Shown: in pieces, positions 1 through 5,600 of the stretch
Position numbering within the stretch: the first letter of the stretch is position 1
How the letters are laid out: every line of letters begins with the position of its first letter
Source of the DNA: Chloroflexota bacterium
Lineage (GTDB): Bacteria; Chloroflexota; Dehalococcoidia; Tepidiformales; Tepidiformaceae
NCBI GenBank assembly: GCA_021823905.1
Contig: JAKALX010000266.1
Coordinates: 1-5,696, forward strand
DNA length: 5,696 bases
Direction: 5' to 3'
Position numbers and translations under genes: made by a program
The notes under the pieces: generated by a model
Database searches by the model: none
What the model saw: the letters and a program-made list of their open reading frames with translations, nothing else
What the model was told of the DNA's origin: nothing

Positions 1-1
1 C

Positions 2-964
2 GTCATTGACTTTCACAGCAAGCTGGAGGTCCGCCGCGGCGACCAGCTCGTGACCTGCACCGCGACCGTCAACAACCCCTGCCGCGCGTTTGGCTACAAG
101 ATTCACCAGGCGGCGTTCTTCGACGACGTCGCCCGCCTGAGGGTCGTGGCGCCGAGCGGCCAGGTGGTTTACGACGACGTGCTCGATTTCAACAGCGAAT
201 CGACGGCCGTGCCGGTGATGAAGGTGACCGCCGCCGACGGCCGGGTTCTCTTCAACCAGGAGGTGCCGCAGATGGCGACGGACGCGGGCGCCAAGCCGGG
301 ACCCGAGGACGACGTCGCCATCGCCGCCGTCACCTTCGCGAAGACGCCGGGATCGACGGACCTCGTCAGCTACCCGATCGCCTGGCGGGTGAGCAACGGC
401 CAGATGCTCCTGACGATCAGCGGCGCGAACGGCTCGTTTCCGCCGCGCGCCCTCAAGCAGGGAGAGCCGCTGACCGACGGGGCGTACCGCATCAGCTTCG
501 AAGGCCCACAGGAGATCCCGGCGATCAAAGTCGCCGACCTGCCGGGCGCGGTCACGGACGACGGCTCGGCGATCGTCCAGATGCCTGTCGGCGGCGACGG
601 GCGCTCCTACCTCTACGTCACGGGCGCCGACGCGTCGAACCTGATCCTCACCGATTCGGGCGCGGTGAAGGCGGCCAGCGGCTACAGCTACAGCTTCCTT
701 GGACGGCTCGAAGCTTCGGGAGTGAGCGTGAAGCGCGACCCCGGCAGCACGTTCATCTGGGTCGCCGTCGCCATGGCGATGGTCGGCCTGGCGATTACCT
801 TCTACGTCCCCCGGCGGCGGCTCTGGGTGAAAGTTACGCCGGAGCGGACCTACCTTGCCGGGGTGGCCGAGCGCACGACGCGCTTCAGTCGCGAGCTGCG
901 CCAGCTCGGCGCACGCCTGGGATCGCCGGACGCGCTCCTGCCGGGGGATGTGGAGGAGGGGTGA
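2..964 (+). CDS. resB: ResB/Ccs1-type cytochrome c biogenesis protein, C-terminal part (5' end outside window)
   Basis: The frame is open from the first bases of the window to a TGA at 962-964, giving 320 visible residues. The true start lies upstream; the GTG at 50 is internal because coding continues before it. ResB (Ccs1/CcsB) works with ResC/CcsA in system II cytochrome c maturation, delivering heme to apocytochrome c on the outer face of the membrane. Visible marks are the VNNP...GYKIHQ segment (about residues 24-38), which matches the 'VN.P....GY.iyQ' signature of the ResB extracytoplasmic domain, then a long beta-rich stretch. Next come KRDPGSTF, one membrane helix (visible residues about 251-269) and YVPRRRLWVKV, the usual ResB C-terminal exit, followed by a roughly 50-residue charged cytoplasmic tail. 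The N-terminal helices and heme-ligand histidines of the family would lie in the missing part. A ResC/CcsA partner is not in the window and may be upstream. Family assignment is from recognition of these motifs. Confidence 0.85.
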   Translation, partial: VIDFHSKLEVRRGDQLVTCTATVNNPCRAFGYKIHQAAFFDDVARLRVVAPSGQVVYDDVLDFNSESTAVPVMKVTAADGRVLFNQEVPQMATDAGAKPGPEDDVAIAAVTFAKTPGSTDLVSYPIAWRVSNGQMLLTISGANGSFPPRALKQGEPLTDGAYRISFEGPQEIPAIKVADLPGAVTDDGSAIVQMPVGGDGRSYLYVTGADASNLILTDSGAVKAASGYSYSFLGRLEASGVSVKRDPGSTFIWVAVAMAMVGLAITFYVPRRRLWVKVTPERTYLAGVAERTTRFSRELRQLGARLGSPDALLPGDVEEG

Positions 965-1029
965 GGGGGAGTAGGGGAGATTGACTTCGGCGCCGCGCTC
1001 GCTGGCGGTGTGAGCAGGACTGGCCCGCG

Positions 1030-1061
1030 ACTTGAAAGCAAACCGCCGAAAGCTTTCAAGT
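1030..1061. repeat. Perfect 10-bp inverted repeat, possible bidirectional transcription stop
   Basis: ACTTGAAAGC (1030-1039) is followed by a 12-base spacer and its exact reverse complement GCTTTCAAGT (1052-1061). It lies 65 bases after the ResB stop, between convergent genes, where a terminator is expected. No T-run follows on either strand, so it is not a classic intrinsic terminator. The loop contains ACCGCC (1042-1047), which is complementary to GGCGGT at 1004-1009, so a pseudoknot is possible on paper. Confidence 0.5.
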
Positions 1062-1207
1062 GCAAGGCTGACGCCCAAAAACCTTTGAACTGATCATCCT
1101 TGTGATCCAATGCCTCAATTCGTCCACCGCCCGCCAGGTCGGCCGATCCAGGTCAGTGCCGGACCAACCCACCACCCTGCATTGGCATAAGCAGATGAGC
1201 GGTTCAT

Positions 1208-1257
1208 TTTCCAATTCTCGGCCTCGAATTGGAAATTCCCCCTCGACTTTTCCAGTT
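1208..1257. terminator. Three-arm inverted repeat, candidate terminator downstream of the SDR gene
   Basis: TTTCCAATTC (1208-1217) and GAATTGGAAA (1226-1235) are exact reverse complements with an 8-base loop. The middle arm can instead pair with TTTCCAGTT (1249-1257) using nine pairs including one G-U, so two mutually exclusive hairpins exist. The element begins 17 bases beyond the SDR stop in its reading direction. Neither hairpin is followed by a clear T-run, so the terminator role is inferred mainly from position and stem quality. Confidence 0.4.
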
Positions 1258-1274
1258 GCCCTGATCTTCTCCCC

Positions 1275-2069
1275 CTACCCCGCCTTTAGCCGCGCCTTCG
1301 TCGCTTCGTCGGCGAAGCGGGCGACGGCTTCGCCGTCGTAGAAGACGCCGCCGGTGCAGGTGGCGGGCGTCTGGAGCGCGAGGAGAACCGCCGCTTCGAC
1401 GTAGCTGTCGGGCTTGGGGAAGTCGGCCTCCACCTCGGGGTCGACCTGGCCGCCACGGGCGAAGCGGAAGCCCGGTGTGGTTATCGCGCCGTCCGGCTTC
1501 AGGCAGTTCACCGTGATGCCCTTGTCCCGCAGCTCGTCCGCCAGGCCGATCGTCATCGCCTCGACGGCGCGCTTCGTGGCGCCGTAATGGCTGCCCGAAT
1601 CGGCCCGCGCCGCGACCGACGAGATGTTGATGATGTTGCCGCTCTTCTGCTCGAGCATCGCCGGAAGCACGCCGCGCGCGCAATAGAACGAGCCGTTGAC
1701 GTTGACGCGGAACTCCAGCTCCCAGTGCCGCGGCTGGACGGTCGAAATCCCGCCCGGCGCCTGCACGCCGGCGTTGTTCATGAGGATGTCGATCCGGCCG
1801 AAGCGGGCCAGCACCTTCGCCACCATCTCCTCGACGCTGGTCATGTCGGCGACGTTGCAGACGACCGGGAAGCCCTCGCCCCCGGCCGCGTCGACCATCC
1901 GCGCCGTGTCGTGGATCGTGCCCGGCAGGCGCGGGTCCGACTCCTGCTCGGTGCGGGCGGCGACGGCCACCTTCGCACCCTCTTTCGCATAGGCGACGGC
2001 GCAGTACTGGCCGAGCCCCCGGCTCGCGCCCGTGATGATCGCCACCTTGCCCGCGAGGCGTCCTGCCAT
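1275..2069 (-). CDS. Classical short-chain dehydrogenase/reductase (SDR), NAD(P)-dependent oxidoreductase
   Basis: This complete 264-residue protein ends at a TAG (1277-1275). It is a cytosolic Rossmann-fold oxidoreductase interconverting an alcohol and a carbonyl group; the substrate cannot be read from sequence. The cofactor loop TGASRGLG is at residues 13-20, NNAG at 98-101, an active-site Asn at 123, Ser151 in NISS, and the YGATK catalytic Tyr162/Lys166 pair. Arg39 after strand 2, with no acidic residue there, favours NADP(H). The segment PRLPGTIHDTA (46-56) resembles the insertion of HSDL2-like SDRs, so that branch is suggested but not proven. The usual PG after strand 6 is replaced by KPDGAITT (191-198). 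TGGVFYDGE (239-247) is a normal SDR ending. The start is set by the ATG at 2069 with GGAGGAGG nine bases before it. It is transcribed alone, convergent with resB and divergent from the surface-protein gene. Confidence 0.93.
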   Translation of the reverse strand: MAGRLAGKVAIITGASRGLGQYCAVAYAKEGAKVAVAARTEQESDPRLPGTIHDTARMVDAAGGEGFPVVCNVADMTSVEEMVAKVLARFGRIDILMNNAGVQAPGGISTVQPRHWELEFRVNVNGSFYCARGVLPAMLEQKSGNIINISSVAARADSGSHYGATKRAVEAMTIGLADELRDKGITVNCLKPDGAITTPGFRFARGGQVDPEVEADFPKPDSYVEAAVLLALQTPATCTGGVFYDGEAVARFADEATKARLKAG

Positions 2070-2078
2070 CGTGCTGTT

Positions 2079-2086
2079 CCTCCTCC
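2079..2086 (-). promoter_or_regulatory. Strong Shine-Dalgarno sequence of the SDR gene
   Basis: Read on the minus strand, GGAGGAGG stands nine bases before the ATG at 2069-2067. It fixes this start over any upstream in-frame alternative and predicts efficient translation. Confidence 0.85.
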
Positions 2087-2090
2087 GAGT

Positions 2091-2107
2091 ATTGCCGCAA
2101 GGGCAAT
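2091..2107 (-). repeat. 6-bp inverted repeat in the SDR leader
   Basis: ATTGCC (2091-2096) and GGCAAT (2102-2107) are exact reverse complements around a 5-base spacer. They lie immediately upstream of the SDR Shine-Dalgarno sequence. It could be a leader hairpin or a half-site pair for a dimeric repressor. It is short enough to be chance. Confidence 0.35.
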
Positions 2108-2319
2108 GTGTGGGCGCACTATGCGCGGTTTCGGCGAATCCCGCACGAGGATGCGCACGGCCGTTCTGTTCGCCAGTCGCGACTTTGCCAGGGCATAAGG
2201 CGAGCCATCGTTGTTATTGCAACCACCACGAATGCCATTCCTATGGTTCTCCGGCGCATTGTTGATAAAGAGGTATGGATTTCCGTCTGCCATGGCGCTA
2301 ATCTTCACGGATGCGTCAC

Positions 2320-2345
2320 CGGGTTTTCACCTAAGTGAAACCTCG
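2320..2345. promoter_or_regulatory. Inverted repeat TTTCAC-CTAA-GTGAAA, candidate operator or leader hairpin
   Basis: The core TTTCAC (2325-2330), CTAA, GTGAAA (2335-2340) is perfect. Pairing extends outward to 11 positions, with ten pairs including one G-U and one mismatch. It sits about 130 bases before the large surface-protein gene and about 250 bases before the SDR start. As DNA it looks like a dimeric regulator site; as RNA it would be a stable stem with a four-base loop. No known regulator is identified from the sequence. Confidence 0.4.
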
Positions 2346-2477
2346 CGAGGCGCGGCAGCGGCTCTCCGGCTTCCTGGTCAGATGCCGGGTCGGGTCTACG
2401 AAGCGGGGCAGGCAGGCCCCCCAACGTCGATCGGGCCCATCGGGTGGGTACCGACCTCTAGAAAGAAGCAGAGAGAG

Positions 2478-2600
2478 ATGACACTGGCACTTTATGGAAA
2501 GTCTCGCAAGCGGAAGGGCGGGCTGCTGCTGGCGGCCCTCCTCGCGATCCTCGTGGCGACGGTCGGGGGCGGCATCATCGGGCGCACGAGCGCATCGGCC
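2478..2600 (+). other. Signal peptide coding segment
   Basis: Residues 1-41 show the three-part Sec signal layout: a positively charged stretch at 8-13 (KSRKRK), an apolar run rich in Leu, Ala, Val and Gly at 15-34, then RTSASA with small residues at -3 and -1. Cleavage after Ala41 is predicted by eye. No lipobox cysteine and no twin-arginine motif are seen, so ordinary Sec export is inferred. Confidence 0.8.
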
Positions 2601-5600
2601 ATCGGACCGACACCGGGCCCCGGCCAGTACGCCGTTCCGCTCGCGTCGAGCTTTCTAAATACCGCGTACTCTTCAGCTGAGGAGGAAACGGACTGCGGTG
2701 GCCTGACAGGCTACGTCTGGCACTTCGTCTTCACGCCGGGAACGGTCGTGGGCGTCTCGTTTAGCGCGCAGTTCACTAGCGCCGGAGTGATTACCGCCAG
2801 CACGAGCGGTAGTCCGGACAATCACCACGTGTACATCAGCACGCCGACGAAGGATACGCTGGTGGACGGCAGTGGCATCGCCACCTCTCCGGCTCCCACT
2901 CAGGGAGATGACCCCAAGGTGGTGCTCTCCCACGTATGCGACGGCGGCGGCCATCCGACGCCCAGCGTCACGCTGGCGAAAAGTGACGACGTGAGTCACA
3001 GCGTCGCCGTTGGCGGAACGGTTCACTTCACGATTACCGCCACGGTGACCAACGGGCCGACCACGGCGGACACACCGATCAACGACGCGGCGCCGACGGG
3101 CTGGACGTTCACGACGATCGCGAAAAGCGGGACCGGTACCCTGGCCAGCTTCACTGGCAACGCCAGCGGCAGCCCGGTGGCCTGGACGATCGCCAGCGGC
3201 GCCGGCAGCGGCACCTACATCTTGAACGTGACGGCGACGGCTCCGGCCGACACCCCGGCGGCCAACGTCTGCATCAAGTACACAAACACGGTTTCGTCGT
3301 CCGCGACCTGGATGACCATTCTGTCCGCGAGCGATGACGTTACGGTCACCGGCTGCACGACCATGGGCACGGTGATCATCAAGAAGGTGGTGAGCGGCTC
3401 GGGTTCGGACCCGGCCGACAAGTTCGGCGGCAACCTGAAGCAGGACAGCAACACCACGCCGGTGCAGACGTTCGTCACGACAGACAGCCCGGGCCTGTCG
3501 GGCGCTAGCTTCCTGAGCTACACCGAGCCTCTTAACCACACCTACACCGCGACGGAGACGGATAACAACGGCTATACGCTCGACGGGTACGCACTGGGTG
3601 GTGCCACGTCCACTGGTCCAACCTGTCCGTCTGGGCACACCGGCCAAACACCGGTTACGGGCTCGCTTAGCAACAGCAACACGCCGCTCGTCCTCTGCAT
3701 CTACAACCACAAGGACGCGGAGGTCGGGACCGTCACGGTCACCGTGATCAAGTACCTCGATGGTGCTCCTGCAACCAGCGGGTCGTTCAACATGACCTCC
3801 ACAACCACCGCGAGCAACATTTCCGGCTGCGAGACCGGCTGCGGGCCGAACCCCTTCACCCTCGATTCAGGGAACGGATGGACGGCAACCACCCAGGCTA
3901 TGGCCCTGGGCTCGGACTACTCAACCACTGAAACTGGTGTGAAATCGACGTGCGGACCGAACGACCAGTACAGCCTCGCGGGCTTCACCACAGGTTCGAC
4001 ACTCGCCGATGCCCAGAATGGCACCCCAGCCGGCGAAACGAGCGCTTCCTTCACCGGCCTCCAGGGCAACCAGTACGTCATCGTCTGGAACCAGACGTGC
4101 ACCCGCCACGTTACGATCAAGAAGCTCGTGGTTGACAACAACGGCGCCATCATCCCGGGCGATACGACCTCGTTCACCATCAAGGAAGGCTCCACGACGG
4201 TCGGTTCCGTCAGCCAGGGCACCCCGCTCGAACTGACCGGCGTTTCCACGTCGAGCCACACCTACACGGAAACGGCGTCCGCTCCCTACATCTTCGATTC
4301 AAAATTCACCTTGGAGGGAAGCGACGCCAATTGCGCTCAGCAGTGGAACTTCCAGTTCACCAGTTTGCGGACCATCGAAGATTTAGAGGTCCTCCCGGAC
4401 GTGCCGGCGGATAGCGGCGACTGGACCGTCTGCTTCGTCAACACGTACGAAACGGGCGATCTCATCATCACGAAAGTGAAGGACACCTCGGCGGGTGTTC
4501 CGGCTGCTGACAGCTCTGTCTTCAACGGCACGATCGACGGGTCCGGGAACTGGGGAACCAGCATCGGCTTCAACGCAAGCACTGGCTCCATCGTGTTGTC
4601 GGCCATCAGCCACTCGGTCAAGGAGACCTCGACTCAGAACAGCTGGACGCCTGTAGGCTGGGCGCCTGTCAACGAGGCTGGTGCGTGCCCGACTGACAAG
4701 ACCTCCTATACGGGTGGCGACACCACGTCCGTGAATATCACGGCGAACCAGACGGCGCACATTTGCGTCATGAACACGAAGCAGGCGGAGGTGGTCGTCG
4801 ATCCGCCCACGGTCGTGAAGACGGTAGACGGGACAGGCCTGGCCGGTGACGGCCGCCTGCACTGGCTCATCGAGATCAACAACAACCACTCGAACCCGGT
4901 AGCCCAGAGCGTCGTCGTCACCGACAGCGGCGCCAGGCTGGACTCCGTCACGCCGGCAGGTGATGCAGGCGACTGCGGCAGCGTTCCCAGCAGCGCGGCC
5001 TCGTTCACCTGCGCCGTCCCAGCCGGGCACGACATCTTCCTGCACGTGTCCAAGCCGATTCCCTCGATGACGACGCTGGAGCAGTGCCAGGGTAAGGACT
5101 TCACCAACAGCGCATCCGCCACCTATGGCGCTGCCGCCCCGATCACGATCACCGTCAACAACTCGAACACCACGATCCACGTACCCTCGGACACAACGCA
5201 GTGCCCCGGACCGTCGCTCGCCAAGACGGCCGTGGGCTATAGCAACGGCACCGCCACGTGGACCATCTCTATCTCCAACAACGGCACCGGCGCGATCAGC
5301 CGGACCGTCATCATCAAGGACGCGACCGCAAGCCTGGTCGGCAGCATGCCTGGTGGCTGCTCCGGTAACCTCGGCAACAGCAACGGCATGACCTGCACGA
5401 TCCCGGGCGGCCAGGTGCTGAGCTTCAACGTCCAGACGACGGGCCTCGTTGACGCCTGCTCGGCTGGCTCGGTGAGCAACAGCGCGACCGCCACGGTCGA
5501 TGGCGCGAACATCATCGGCAGCCCGGCAGGCCCGATCAGCATCACGATCCCGGCCAACGCCTCGAAGTGCCCGCCGCCACCCCAGTTCTGCGTCGTGAAC

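Larger units (their letters stand above)
965..1274. other. Convergent intergenic region without a supported gene
   Basis: This 310-base gap lies between the stop of the ResB-like gene (+) and the stop of the SDR gene (-). Frames across it give no protein with a recognisable family, ribosome-binding site or start context. Its content is structural: perfect 10-bp inverted repeats at 1030-1061 and 1208-1235, a third arm at 1249-1257, a short GATCA/TGATC repeat at 1092-1107, and a distant CCAATGC/GCATTGG pair (1108-1114 and 1179-1185). No tRNA is recognisable. Confidence 0.7.
2070..2477. other. Divergent intergenic region carrying both promoters
   Basis: This 408-base gap separates two divergent genes, so promoters for both must lie here. 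No protein-coding frame with a plausible start or family was found. A weak sigma-70-like pair on the plus strand (TTGCAA at 2217-2222 and TATGGT at 2242-2247, 19-base spacing) is the best match seen, but it is poor and is not listed separately. The left part holds an SDR leader hairpin. The middle holds a TTTCAC/GTGAAA inverted repeat. The right part, about 2341-2456, is GC-rich with several short potential stems and small direct repeats (CGGGT twice, GGCA twice, ATCGGG twice). Confidence 0.6.

Noticed and set aside
1102..1341. Short plus-strand frame (79 codons) spanning the convergent gap
   Set aside because: It overlaps the end of the SDR gene, lacks a ribosome-binding site and recognisable domain, and part of its sequence comes from the inverted repeat.
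1204..2106. Longer minus-strand frame overlapping the SDR gene
   Set aside because: It is out of frame with the SDR motifs, and its product is an Arg/Gly-rich shadow. The Shine-Dalgarno at 2079-2086 and the catalytic residues belong to the 264-residue frame.
2217..2247. Possible sigma-70 promoter (TTGCAA, 19-base gap, TATGGT) for the surface-protein gene
   Set aside because: Each box matches the consensus at only four of six positions and the spacing is long, so it is too weak to list as a feature.
2338..2400. Resemblance to a cyclic-di-GMP-I (GEMM) riboswitch: AAACC, a GCGA tetraloop-like stretch and a later GCCGGGT
   Set aside because: The conserved core resembling GACGCAAAGCC is absent (GCGGCAGCGGC matches only about half), and the closing P1 helix is not evident. 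A covariance-model search would decide.
2433..2462. GGGCCC, GGTACC and TCTAGA close together, like a vector polylinker
   Set aside because: The order and spacing match no polylinker I know, and flanking sequence is continuous with the native GC-rich leader. Chance is the simpler reading.
2673..3710. Long minus-strand open frame (345 codons) opposite the surface-protein gene
   Set aside because: Its product is Arg/Val/Gly-rich with no recognisable domain, which is what the complement of a Thr/Ala-rich GC-biased gene gives. The plus-strand frame has a signal peptide and repeated domains.
4383..5180. Minus-strand open frame (265 codons) inside the surface-protein gene
   Set aside because: Low-complexity Arg/Asp/Val composition and no family features; it is a shadow of the plus-strand repeats. 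The same applies to the smaller minus-strand frames at 4706-5122 and 5237-5695.
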